A DNA stretch of 64,000 nt from an uncultured Pelagibacteraceae bacterium (GTDB lineage: Bacteria; Pseudomonadota; Alphaproteobacteria; Pelagibacterales; Pelagibacteraceae): contig CACADE010000003.1 of the NCBI GenBank assembly GCA_902531175.1, positions 124,001-188,000 on the forward strand. Reading direction: 5' to 3'. Below are positions 16,860 through 25,878 of the stretch, in pieces. Each line of letters opens with the position of its first letter. Within the stretch, counting starts at the first letter, position 1. The position numbers and the translations under genes are program-made. Below the pieces are notes generated by a model. The model had not been told where the DNA came from. It searched no databases and was given only the letters and a program-made list of their open reading frames with translations.

Positions 16860-17990
16860 ATGATTAAAGAAAAAAAACTATTGAAGGGTAAAACTCCTTC
16901 AAGACGTAAATTCTTTAAGGCTGCTGCTGCGACTGGTGTTGCTGCTGTAGCTGCATCATCTTTAGCTGCTCCAGCCGTTGCCAAAGAAAGAATTGAAGCT
17001 TCTATGGTAGCTACATGGGGAAGAGATTTCCCAGGTTTAGGAACTGGTGCGCAAAGATTTGCTCAAAGAATTACAGACATGAGTGATGGAAGAATTCAAG
17101 TCACTTACTATGCAGCAAACGAGAGGGTTAAAGCGTTTGACTCATTTGATGAAGTTGCTTCAGGTAACTCGCAAATGTATCACGCTGCTGACTACTACTG
17201 GGTTAAAAAAGATCCAGCTTGGGGTTACTTTACAGCTGTACCTTTCGGTTTCACTTACACTGAAATGAACGCATGGATTAGATTTGCTGGTGGTCAACAA
17301 TTATGGGATGAACTATCAGACAAATTCGGTCTAAAAAACTTTATGTGTGGAAGCACAGGAGTTCAAATGGGTGGATGGTTTAACAAGAAAATTAGAAGCC
17401 CTAATGACTTCAAAGGTCTTAAAATGCGTATGCCTGGATTAGGTGGACAAGTTATCGGTAAACTTGGAGGATCTCCAGTTTCACTTCCTGGTGGACAAAT
17501 TTACGAAAACCTTGTTTCTGGTGCAATTGATGCAACAGAGTGGGTAGGTCCATGGAATGATGAAGCTATGAAATTCCAAGAAGCTGCTAAATACTACTAC
17601 TATCCTGGAATGCACGAGCCAGGATCTATGTTAGCATGTGGTACTAACAAATCTTGGTTTACAAGCTTATCAAAATCAGATCAGCTATTAATTGAAGCTG
17701 CAGCTGCGATGGAAAATGACGTTATGATGTCAGAGTACAACGCTAAAAATGGTGCTGCGCTTGCAAGATTAATAAACGATCATGGTGTTAAACTAGAGAA
17801 GTTTAGCGACAAAGTTTATGATGGTTTTGCTAAAGCTGCTAATGAAGTATTTGAGGAAACAAGAGCAAGCAGTGGTCTCGCTGAGAGAATCCACTCTAGT
17901 TTCTTACAGGCTAGAAAAGACATTGGTTCTTGGACCAACTTGTCTGACTCACCTTACATTTCTCAAAGAAACAGAGCATTAGGAATGTAA
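16860..17990 (+). CDS. dctP: TRAP transporter substrate-binding protein (TakP/2-oxo-acid type) with a Tat signal
   Basis: Periplasmic binding protein (376 residues) of a tripartite ATP-independent transporter. The N-terminus carries a twin-arginine signal (PSRRKFFKAAAATG), so it is probably exported folded. The ligand region MRMPGLGGQVIGKLGG, then LPGGQIYENLVSGAIDATEWVGPWND and KYYYYPGMHEPG, closely resembles the TakP group that binds 2-oxo acids such as pyruvate: the Arg in MRMPG salt-bridges the ligand carboxylate. A strong ribosome site (AAGAGGAG) precedes ATG, and a strong terminator follows. With hydroxy-acid and oxo-acid enzymes upstream, uptake of a small 2-oxo or 2-hydroxy monocarboxylate is the best inference. 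Confidence 0.9.
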   Translation: MIKEKKLLKGKTPSRRKFFKAAAATGVAAVAASSLAAPAVAKERIEASMVATWGRDFPGLGTGAQRFAQRITDMSDGRIQVTYYAANERVKAFDSFDEVASGNSQMYHAADYYWVKKDPAWGYFTAVPFGFTYTEMNAWIRFAGGQQLWDELSDKFGLKNFMCGSTGVQMGGWFNKKIRSPNDFKGLKMRMPGLGGQVIGKLGGSPVSLPGGQIYENLVSGAIDATEWVGPWNDEAMKFQEAAKYYYYPGMHEPGSMLACGTNKSWFTSLSKSDQLLIEAAAAMENDVMMSEYNAKNGAALARLINDHGVKLEKFSDKVYDGFAKAANEVFEETRASSGLAERIHSSFLQARKDIGSWTNLSDSPYISQRNRALGM

Positions 17991-18010
17991 TCTAACTAAA
18001 TTTAGTTATT

Positions 18011-18040
18011 AAAGGGCCCTTAATTGGGCCCTTTTTTTTT
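18011..18040 (+). terminator. Intrinsic terminator after the TRAP binding protein gene
   Basis: AAAGGGCCC (18011-18019), loop TTAATT, then GGGCCC followed by nine T residues (18032-18040). Stem of six GC pairs extended by A-T pairs. As in the ABC operon, it sits between the binding-protein gene and the membrane-subunit genes, so it likely sets their expression ratio. Confidence 0.92.
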
Positions 18041-18078
18041 AAACAAAAACGAGTATTACTTAGGTATTTTAAAATACT

Positions 18079-19068
18079 ATGGTGACAAAAAATTCAAATC
18101 TTTCTCTATATCTTAGAATAATCAGTTATTCAGTTTTAGCTTTTACTTTAGCATTTCTTATTAATAATGTTTTAACAGTTTGGAGTGATTGGCCAGGAAT
18201 AAAAAAAATTTTTTCGCATCATGAGATGTTTGGATATAAGAAAAAAGCTCTAGAGGGATCTGATTTAAATTATGGTTATATGCAAATTGGATTGTATTTG
18301 ATTTGTATTGCTGCAGTCGTTTTTTATGTTTTTAAAACATATAGCCAAACTTTGGAGCAAGATTCAAAAATTTTATCAAGATTTTCAGCATATCTTGTTA
18401 GATCATCATTTTGGGCAGTATTTTTAGTTGGCGTAGCTGACTTTGTTATATCTTTTATGGTTGTTGAAAGATTATGGGAAGCAATCTTCAGTCCTGAAGT
18501 AAAAGCATTGATGGTTAAAGCCCCAGTCAGAATTACTTATATTCACTTTCCAATAATATTAATTTCTTTCGTGATTGGATATTTTACGAAATCAGTTGGC
18601 TTTATTTGGCTAGCAGTATTGGTTGTAGTAAGTGAATTCGTAATCGTATTATCAAGATTTATATTTTCATACGAACAAGCATTTCAAGGGGATCTAGTTA
18701 GATTTTGGTATGCTGCACTTTATTTGTTTGCTAGTGCATACGCCTTAATTCATGAAGGGCACGTAAGAGTTGATGTACTCTATTCTTCTTTTAGTGAAAA
18801 AAAGAAGGCATGGACAAATATGGTTGGATCGGCAGTTCTAGGAGTACCACTTACATTAATAGTTATATTTTTAGGTCTTAACGGAAAAGCCAGCATAATA
18901 AATGGTCCTGTTGTAGCTTTTGAAGTTACGCAACAAGGATCTAATGGTCTTTATCTTTTATATTTGATGGCTGTTTATCTAGCTGTTTTTGCTGTTACGA
19001 TGCTAATTCAATTTACTAGTTATTTTATGGAAAGTAGTCACAAAATTTTAAAAGGTGTCAAAAATTAA
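18079..19068 (+). CDS. dctQ: TRAP transporter small membrane subunit DctQ, enlarged
   Basis: Small integral-membrane component of the TRAP system, 329 residues against about 160-230 in most DctQ proteins. The typical DctQ region is the C-terminal half, including LIHEGHVRVDVLYSSFSEKKKAW, where the Glu/His-rich loop and RVD motif are characteristic. The N-terminal half adds roughly four further hydrophobic helices (for example VLAFTLAFLINNVLTVW and LIGLY-like segments to about residue 150). It begins 89 nt after the binding-protein stop, past a terminator, and is 3 nt upstream of dctM. Confidence 0.85.
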   Translation: MVTKNSNLSLYLRIISYSVLAFTLAFLINNVLTVWSDWPGIKKIFSHHEMFGYKKKALEGSDLNYGYMQIGLYLICIAAVVFYVFKTYSQTLEQDSKILSRFSAYLVRSSFWAVFLVGVADFVISFMVVERLWEAIFSPEVKALMVKAPVRITYIHFPIILISFVIGYFTKSVGFIWLAVLVVVSEFVIVLSRFIFSYEQAFQGDLVRFWYAALYLFASAYALIHEGHVRVDVLYSSFSEKKKAWTNMVGSAVLGVPLTLIVIFLGLNGKASIINGPVVAFEVTQQGSNGLYLLYLMAVYLAVFAVTMLIQFTSYFMESSHKILKGVKN

Positions 19069-19071
19069 ATT

Positions 19072-21735
19072 ATGGAAACATTCTTTTTAGCTGTTCTAGT
19101 TGTGATAATGATTGTTGCTCTTGCATCGGGTTACCCGGTTGCTTTTGCACTTCCTGGTTCAGCTATAATTGCAATTGGTTTAGCTGCATTTTTTGGCTAC
19201 ATCTTCGAGGGAGACTCCAGTGCCTTTTTTGCTGTAGATGGACCCATAGAATGGCTCGTTGCTGGTATTACAAATTTTAGGAGTAATTACTGGGATGTAG
19301 AGACAGATACTTTGATAGCAATTCCTTTATTTATATTCATGGGAATTATGCTTCAAAAATCAAAAATTGCTGAAGACTTATTAATAACAATGGGCCAATT
19401 ATTTGGACCAATTCCTGGTGGTTTAGGAATTTCAGTTATATTTGTTGGAGCTCTATTAGCAGCAACGACTGGTATCGTTGGAGCAACTGTAATTGCGATG
19501 GGACTAATTTCGTTACCAACAATGTTAAATAACAAGTATGACAGACAACTTGCTAGTGGAATAGTTTGTTCATCAGGAACATTAGGTCAAATTATTCCTC
19601 CATCAATTGTTTTAATTATTATTGCTGACCAGTTGGCAAGTGCATCTGATGTTGCAAACAACTTAAGACAAAATGATTATAAAGCCTTAACTGGTGAATT
19701 TAATATGCCAGGTGAATTTAGAGTAGGTTCATCAAGTGCAGGTGATATGTTCTTAGGAGCACTTTTACCAGGTCTTGTTTTAGTTGCTCTTTATATGATC
19801 TATGTGTTTATTTTTGCTAGAATAAAGAAAGGTGTTGCACCACCAGTTCCATTTAAAGGAAATTTTGATTTAAAATTTTGGTTAAGAGTAGTTGTAATTA
19901 TCATACCACCACTTGCATTAATATTCGCTGTATTAGGTTCAATTTTAATGGGTATTGCTACTGTAAACCAAGCAGGTTCAATTGGAGCAATTGGTGCCAC
20001 TTTGATGGCTGGTTATAGATTATATGAAGGAAAGAAAAGTGCTTTCTATCCTTTAATTTTAATTATTGGATCTCTAATTCCAATTACATTCTTTGCATCA
20101 AATTATGAATTAAATGTAAAAAATTTGGAGGAAAGAGATTTAAGTGCAATCTTTATAACCGCTTTCTTTGTGGTCATACTTGTATACGGAATAGGTTGGA
20201 GTTTTTGGAGAACTTTTAAAACAGAAAATGTTTTAAAAGAAGTTGTAACAGAAACTTGTGTGACTACTTCAATGGTATTTATTATCCTTTTAGGAGCAGC
20301 AATGCTTACTTCAGGATTTAGAGCTTTTGGGGGAGAAGAATTAGTAAGAGACTTTTTACAAGATTTACCGGGTGGTTTTTGGACACAATTTGTTGTTGTG
20401 ATGATTGTAATTTTCTTGCTAGGATTTTTCTTAGACTTTATTGAAATTGCAGTTGTTGTTGTTCCAATAATTGCACCAATATTATTAGCTGAAACAGGGG
20501 CTAACGTCACAGCCGTTTGGTTGGGAGTTATGATTGGTGTTAACTTGCAGACTTCCTTCTTAACGCCGCCATTTGGATTTGCACTCTTTTATTTGAAAGG
20601 TGTAGCTCCTAAAATTGTTAAAACACTTGATATTTGGAAAGGTGTTGTGCCTTTTATAATTCTTCAGCTTATAGGATTGGGAATAGTCGGTGCATACCCT
20701 AGCTTAGTAAATTATCTACCAAATAGAGTATATTTAACTTCGAATGTTGCTCCTCCACCAATGAATCCTAAATTACAGTACTGTTTGCAAGAGTACAAAT
20801 TTGCAAGATTTGATTCAAACGGTGAGACAATTAAAAATGCAATATTAAAATTCCAATCTGAGGCTCCAACTAATCTGCCAGATGATAAAATGGAAATTTT
20901 AGAAGATCATTTTGATAGTGCACTAGGAACTTTTGCTCTAGTCGATAAATTAAAAAAAGTTGAGGTCGAATACAATGCATATGCTGTTGATTATAGGGAT
21001 CTGCATTTCACTGTTAGAAAGAAGCAAAAGAAAATACTTAAATTAAATAAAAAAATAGAAAAATATAAAGCAGAGATTAGAAATTTAGATGATGACGAAT
21101 TAGATGAGAAAAACAAAATAGAATTAAGAATTGAGGATGTAAAACTTGAAATTGAGGAAATTCAAAACTCAATTCCAGATACTTGGCAAGCTAAGAATTC
21201 AGAATTCGACAAAATAAATAAAGCTAAAAATACAACAACAAAAAGATATAGAAAGAATGTAGATGAAGCCTACGATCTACTTGATCAGTTCGCAATGTTC
21301 ATAAACGATGGAGTAAAACTTCAAGAAGTATCAAAAGATATTAAACAGTTAGATTATTTTATAGCTATGGAAAGCAATACAAAAGTATATGAAAGATCAG
21401 TTACAATTATGGATGGATTGTTTGACAAGTTGAGTGAGATCTCTGGAATGGATGAATTTTTAAATAGTGTAGATGATTTATTATCAATGGTTGACTCAGA
21501 CGAACTTGATCCAATGGCGATTAGAACAAAATCAAAAGAAGTTGTTGAGTTATTCAATAAAGAAGTTAGCTGGAGAGCAAATGCTAAAGAAAACTTAATG
21601 CCAAAACTTGAGGAATATAATAATGCAATCAAAGAAACAATTGGACTAAGGTTGCAGTCTAAACTAACAAAAGAGCAAGCTATCTATGTATCTAAATGTA
21701 ATTCAATACATAGAGATATTTCACTAAATTTTTAA
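19072..21735 (+). CDS. dctM: TRAP transporter large permease DctM with long C-terminal coiled-coil extension
   Basis: The 12-helix symporter subunit, 887 residues against about 430-600 in common homologues. The membrane domain extends to about residue 550, with PLFIFMGIMLQKS, ATTGIVGATVIAMG and NLQTSFLTPPFGFALFYLKG typical of DctM; a soluble loop interrupts it around residue 205-225. From about residue 560 to the end there is a hydrophilic, largely helical region of about 325 residues with a Lys/Glu heptad-like stretch (KKQKKILKLNKKIEKYKAEI) and no hydrophobic helices, predicted cytoplasmic. The stop overlaps the stop of the convergent minus-strand gene. The tail's function is unknown to me. 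Confidence 0.88.
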   Translation: METFFLAVLVVIMIVALASGYPVAFALPGSAIIAIGLAAFFGYIFEGDSSAFFAVDGPIEWLVAGITNFRSNYWDVETDTLIAIPLFIFMGIMLQKSKIAEDLLITMGQLFGPIPGGLGISVIFVGALLAATTGIVGATVIAMGLISLPTMLNNKYDRQLASGIVCSSGTLGQIIPPSIVLIIIADQLASASDVANNLRQNDYKALTGEFNMPGEFRVGSSSAGDMFLGALLPGLVLVALYMIYVFIFARIKKGVAPPVPFKGNFDLKFWLRVVVIIIPPLALIFAVLGSILMGIATVNQAGSIGAIGATLMAGYRLYEGKKSAFYPLILIIGSLIPITFFASNYELNVKNLEERDLSAIFITAFFVVILVYGIGWSFWRTFKTENVLKEVVTETCVTTSMVFIILLGAAMLTSGFRAFGGEELVRDFLQDLPGGFWTQFVVVMIVIFLLGFFLDFIEIAVVVVPIIAPILLAETGANVTAVWLGVMIGVNLQTSFLTPPFGFALFYLKGVAPKIVKTLDIWKGVVPFIILQLIGLGIVGAYPSLVNYLPNRVYLTSNVAPPPMNPKLQYCLQEYKFARFDSNGETIKNAILKFQSEAPTNLPDDKMEILEDHFDSALGTFALVDKLKKVEVEYNAYAVDYRDLHFTVRKKQKKILKLNKKIEKYKAEIRNLDDDELDEKNKIELRIEDVKLEIEEIQNSIPDTWQAKNSEFDKINKAKNTTTKRYRKNVDEAYDLLDQFAMFINDGVKLQEVSKDIKQLDYFIAMESNTKVYERSVTIMDGLFDKLSEISGMDEFLNSVDDLLSMVDSDELDPMAIRTKSKEVVELFNKEVSWRANAKENLMPKLEEYNNAIKETIGLRLQSKLTKEQAIYVSKCNSIHRDISLNF

Positions 21736-22751
21736 ACTGTTAATTTATCAATTAATTCTGATCTTGTGTAAAGACCCAAGTCTTCTGCCTTGGACTTTAA
21801 TTTTTCATTAATCTCTTTTAATTTTGGAACATTTAAATCAAGCTTATTTGCAATTTCTATAATTGAACCAATTATTGGATCTATTTCTAGTGGTTTGCCA
21901 GCATTTAAATCTTGAGCGGTCGAAGGTCTATGTCCTATAATTGAGACTCCACCCTTAATTCGATCCTCAATTGATATATTGAATTTAACTCCGATTTTTT
22001 CTCCAACTTGTTGGCACTCCTGCATTAAAACTTTTATTAAATTGTAAGTTTCAGGATCATTACCCATTTCATCCATAGTTTTATTTGTTAGAGCACTTAC
22101 TGGGTTGAATGAACAATTCCCCCATAGTTTCACCCAAATTTCGTCTCTTAAATTTTTCTTCTGAGGAGCTTTTAAACCGCCTTCTATGAATAAACTTGAA
22201 ATTATTTTTAGTCTTTCTGATCTGGTTCCATCTGGTTCACCTAAAGAAAATCGTTCACCATTACCATTATGTTTAATAACACCTGGCTCTAATATCTGAC
22301 AAGCTGGATAAACTACACAACCAATTGCTCTTTCAGGTCCTAGAGTTTGCCATATTTTTCCACCTGGATCCACACTTTCAACTATTTGATTGTCTAATTT
22401 GGTACCCGTATTAGCTTTATGAAAGTACCACCAAGGCAATCCATTAATGGCGCATATAATTGAAGTTTTTTTACCCATAATTGGTTTTAAGCTTTCTGAA
22501 ATTTTACTAATAGCGTTAGCTTTTACAGAAATAATTATGAAATCTTGTTCATCCAAATCTTTAGGATTGTCTGTTACATCAAATTTAAAATTAACTTTAT
22601 TATCATCTCTTATAAAAGTTAATCCATTTTGCTCTATTGCTTTTTTATGTTCTCCTCTTGCAATTAAAGAGACTTGTGCGTTTGTTTTTTTTAAACTTGT
22701 AGCAATAAATCCACCAATAGACCCAGCTCCAAATATACAAATTTTAGTCAT
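21732..22751 (-). CDS. Ketopantoate reductase family (PanE/ApbA) protein
   Basis: A 339-residue NADPH-dependent oxidoreductase. The N-terminal Rossmann motif GAGSIGGFIATSL (residues about 8-20) and the C-terminal helical domain with KLWGNCSFNPVSALT match 2-dehydropantoate 2-reductase. Family members often act on other 2-oxo acids, so assignment to pantothenate synthesis is not secure, especially as it is linked to a CoA ligase: its start overlaps the stop of the upstream minus-strand ligase gene by one base. Its stop overlaps that of dctM in convergent orientation by 4 nt, with no room for a separate terminator. Confidence 0.82.
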   Translation of the reverse strand: MTKICIFGAGSIGGFIATSLKKTNAQVSLIARGEHKKAIEQNGLTFIRDDNKVNFKFDVTDNPKDLDEQDFIIISVKANAISKISESLKPIMGKKTSIICAINGLPWWYFHKANTGTKLDNQIVESVDPGGKIWQTLGPERAIGCVVYPACQILEPGVIKHNGNGERFSLGEPDGTRSERLKIISSLFIEGGLKAPQKKNLRDEIWVKLWGNCSFNPVSALTNKTMDEMGNDPETYNLIKVLMQECQQVGEKIGVKFNISIEDRIKGGVSIIGHRPSTAQDLNAGKPLEIDPIIGSIIEIANKLDLNVPKLKEINEKLKSKAEDLGLYTRSELIDKLTV

Positions 22752-24259
22752 TAGTTCACTAATCCAAACTTTTTAGCTAAAGTATTTCTTTGTAGTTTAC
22801 CTGTTGCACCTTTAGGAATTTCATTTACAAAAAATATTTTCTTTGGAATTTTAAATTTTGCAAGTTTTTCATTTGCATACATTTTTATATCATCTTCAGT
22901 ACACTTCATGCCCTCTTTTATGATTATTGCGGTAGCTATATCTTCCCCAAGCATTTTATCTTCATATCCAAAGCAAACAGCTTGCTCAATATTTGGATGA
23001 TCCATAAGAATGTTATCGACTTCTAAAGGTGAAATCTTTTCACCACCTTTATTAATTATTTCCTTCAATCTTCCTGAGATTTTTAGATAACCATCTTTAT
23101 CAAAATATCCCTGATCTCCTGTTCTAAACCAACCATTTGAAAAGCTATTTTTATTTGCATCTGGATTATTTTCATATCCGGAAGTAACATTTTCACCCCT
23201 AATGCAAACTTCTCCCTCTTCTCCTTGATTTAAAATCTTGTTATTAGTATCCATAATACAAACTTCTGGCCCAGCAGGAATTCCTACAAAGCCAGGTTTT
23301 TGGGACTTAGGCGGTAAAGGATTTGAGGTCATTTGATGAGTAGCTTCCGTCATCCCATATGCTTCTATTACTGGACAATTAAATACCTCATTTAGTTTTT
23401 CAAATACAGCTGGAGGTAGAGATGCTGATGATGATCTTAAAAATCTAAGATTTAATTGTTTAGCAGTTTCTAGATTTTTATCTGCTCTCATCAATATTGC
23501 TTGATGCATTGTTGGTACTCCAGAATACCAAGTTATTTTCTCTCTTTTTGCATTATCTAAAAATTTTAATGCATTAAATCCACTACTTGCACATACAGAT
23601 GCCCCTACCTTCATAGAGGCTGCAAGAACTGCAATTAAGCCATGTATATGAAATAATGGCATAATATTTAGACAATGATCTTTATCAGTTAAATTAAGAC
23701 TTTTGGAGATATTATCTGCTGAAGAAAAAATATTTTTATTTGTTAATGGAACAATCTTAGGTCTTGATGTAGTGCCCGAAGTATGCAGCACAAGAGCTTC
23801 ATGATCTTCGCCTGGCAAAACATAATCACTGCTTTTTTCAAAAAGATTGAAATCTCCGCTTAAAGTATTTCCGTCTGATTTTATTTCGCAAACAGGAATT
23901 TTTAATTTATTTGCGACTTCTACTACTGGATTTTTAGAATTTTTCTCTACAATCACTATCTTTGGTTTTAAATCCTCTAGGTAAAATTCGAATTCTTCAG
24001 ATTTATAGTTAGGGTTTAAAGGTGCAGCAGACATGTAGCTTGAAATCGCCAAAAAACTAGTTGCCATGTAAGGACCGTTTGGCAAAACTATTGCTGCACG
24101 ATCTTTATTATTAATACCATTACCTGATAATTGTTTTGAAATTCTTTCTATTAATGATTTTAAATCAACAAATTTTAGTGGAGAACTACTTTCAGATGTT
24201 ATTGCAATTCGATTATCATTTTGTGTTTCTATAATATTTCTAACAATTCTAGAGTTCAT
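22751..24259 (-). CDS. AMP-forming acyl-CoA ligase resembling oxalyl-CoA synthetase
   Basis: A 502-residue ANL-family ligase that adenylates a carboxylic acid and transfers it to CoA. The P-loop reads LHTSGTTSRPK, the A5 region IEAYGMTEATHQMTSNPLPP, and the hinge FRTGDQGYFDKDGYL with GRLKEIINKGGEKISP, followed by catalytic Lys in PKGATGKLQRN. From family knowledge, the TEATHQMTSNPLP and GDQGYFDxDGYL wording is that of the plant/yeast oxalyl-CoA synthetase branch (AAE3/Pcs60). No oxalyl-CoA decarboxylase lies in the window, so the substrate call is tentative. It is 5 nt downstream of the gamma-glutamyltransferase gene and overlaps the reductase gene by 1 nt. Confidence 0.82.
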   Translation of the reverse strand: MNSRIVRNIIETQNDNRIAITSESSSPLKFVDLKSLIERISKQLSGNGINNKDRAAIVLPNGPYMATSFLAISSYMSAAPLNPNYKSEEFEFYLEDLKPKIVIVEKNSKNPVVEVANKLKIPVCEIKSDGNTLSGDFNLFEKSSDYVLPGEDHEALVLHTSGTTSRPKIVPLTNKNIFSSADNISKSLNLTDKDHCLNIMPLFHIHGLIAVLAASMKVGASVCASSGFNALKFLDNAKREKITWYSGVPTMHQAILMRADKNLETAKQLNLRFLRSSSASLPPAVFEKLNEVFNCPVIEAYGMTEATHQMTSNPLPPKSQKPGFVGIPAGPEVCIMDTNNKILNQGEEGEVCIRGENVTSGYENNPDANKNSFSNGWFRTGDQGYFDKDGYLKISGRLKEIINKGGEKISPLEVDNILMDHPNIEQAVCFGYEDKMLGEDIATAIIIKEGMKCTEDDIKMYANEKLAKFKIPKKIFFVNEIPKGATGKLQRNTLAKKFGLVN

Positions 24260-24264
24260 TTAAA

Positions 24265-25848
24265 TTAATAACCTTTTGCGTATCCATCTTTTCTTGGATC
24301 TGAACCGCCAACTAAATTTCCTTTTTCTCTATCTATTTGAATTGCTTGTCCACCTCCATGAGTACCATCTATATACTCAACATTATGACCGACTTCTTTT
24401 AAATTATTAAAAATTTTTTCATCAATACTTTTCTCTAATTTATAAATGTTATTGAAATGGAAAGCTCTAGGAAATGAAATGGCTTGTTGAGGAGTTAAGT
24501 TATAATCAATAATGCTATTTAAAACATGAACTTGTCCAACAGGTTGATATTGTCCCCCCATTACTCCATAAGACAATTCACATTCTCCTTTGTTGTTCAT
24601 AACTATTCCAGGAATTATGGTATGTAGTGGTCTTTTTAATCCCTGAATACAATTAGGATGACCTTCCTCAACTCTAAAATTAGTTCCTCTATTGTGAAGA
24701 ACCACTCCAGATTTATCACCTGTTATTCCAGATCCAAAAGCATAGCAAACAGAATTTATTATTGAAACTACATTTAAATCTCTGTCTACCACGCTTAAAT
24801 AAACTGTTTCAGGATGGTTTGGAATATTTAGATCTCCTACATCTGCGCAGCCATTAATAGATATATTTTTTGAAATATTATCTATATTTTGTTCACTTAA
24901 TATTTTTTTCAAATCTAAATCTACAAATTCTGGATCACCAATATTTTCCTCTTTAAGTTTATATGCCTGCTTTGTAACTTCTGCTTCAAGATGAAATCTT
25001 TCAAATGAATTCACATCATATTTTTCAATACCTAACTTTTCTAATAACTTCATCATTATTAAAACTGTTATTCCAGGTCCGCTCGGAGGACATTGATGTA
25101 TGATAATATCTCTATATCTATCTGATAAAGTGTCTGATTTAATAGTTTTTTGCTTATGGAAATCTTCAATTGTATGTAAGCCTCCAAACTCTTTTAAAGT
25201 TTTAACTAAATCTTCAGCAATTGATCCTTCATAAAATTCTTTAACTCCATTTTTTGAAATTTTTTCGAGAGTCTCTCCAAGTGCAGGATTTTTATTTACC
25301 TCATTAAATTGATAACTTTTACCATTATTTAGCATATGTTTTCTAGAATATGGGTTATCGTTTAATTTATTAAATACGTTGCTCCAGGCGTTAGCAACAA
25401 CTTTAGTCACTTTAAAACCATTCTTTGCAATATCTATACCTTTGTGAAACAACTCCTCAAAATCGAGTTTTCCAAAATCATTATGAATTGAATTCCAAGC
25501 ATCTAATGCACCAGGAATAGTTACTGCGTGAGGACTTGTTAATCCAATTTTATCTATATTCTTTTCCTTGAAATAATCAAAATTCGCTTTTGCTGGAGCA
25601 ATACCTGATCCATTATATGAAACAGGGCCTTTTCCATTCATTTTTATTATTGCAAAACAATCTCCACCTATACTTGTGGCATTAGGCTCTGCAACAGACA
25701 GAACAACAGAAGCTGCAATAGCTGCATCAACTGCATTTCCACCTTTTTGTAATATTCTAAGAGCTTCTTCTGTAGCTAATGGATGTGATGTTGCGGCCAT
25801 ACCATTTGAAGAAATGGCATCTTTATCTTTTGTTGAATGATTATTCAT
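24265..25848 (-). CDS. ggt: Gamma-glutamyltransferase family protein
   Basis: A 527-residue Ntn-hydrolase that would self-cleave into two subunits and hydrolyse or transfer gamma-glutamyl groups. The nucleophile after autoprocessing is Thr348 in ETVYLSVVDRD, matching the catalytic Thr of E. coli GGT by position relative to the SVVD motif. The C-terminal GSDPRKDGYAKGY is family-typical. There is no signal peptide (MNNHSTKDKDAISSNGMAATSHPLA), so it should be cytoplasmic, unlike glutathione-degrading periplasmic GGT; it fits the cytoplasmic YwrD-like or acylase-like branch. First gene of a minus-strand trio with an acyl-CoA ligase and a reductase, starting only 30 bp from a divergent transporter gene. 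Confidence 0.87.
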   Translation of the reverse strand: MNNHSTKDKDAISSNGMAATSHPLATEEALRILQKGGNAVDAAIAASVVLSVAEPNATSIGGDCFAIIKMNGKGPVSYNGSGIAPAKANFDYFKEKNIDKIGLTSPHAVTIPGALDAWNSIHNDFGKLDFEELFHKGIDIAKNGFKVTKVVANAWSNVFNKLNDNPYSRKHMLNNGKSYQFNEVNKNPALGETLEKISKNGVKEFYEGSIAEDLVKTLKEFGGLHTIEDFHKQKTIKSDTLSDRYRDIIIHQCPPSGPGITVLIMMKLLEKLGIEKYDVNSFERFHLEAEVTKQAYKLKEENIGDPEFVDLDLKKILSEQNIDNISKNISINGCADVGDLNIPNHPETVYLSVVDRDLNVVSIINSVCYAFGSGITGDKSGVVLHNRGTNFRVEEGHPNCIQGLKRPLHTIIPGIVMNNKGECELSYGVMGGQYQPVGQVHVLNSIIDYNLTPQQAISFPRAFHFNNIYKLEKSIDEKIFNNLKEVGHNVEYIDGTHGGGQAIQIDREKGNLVGGSDPRKDGYAKGY

Positions 25849-25878
25849 AATAGAACTGTAATTTCATAAAAAATATAA

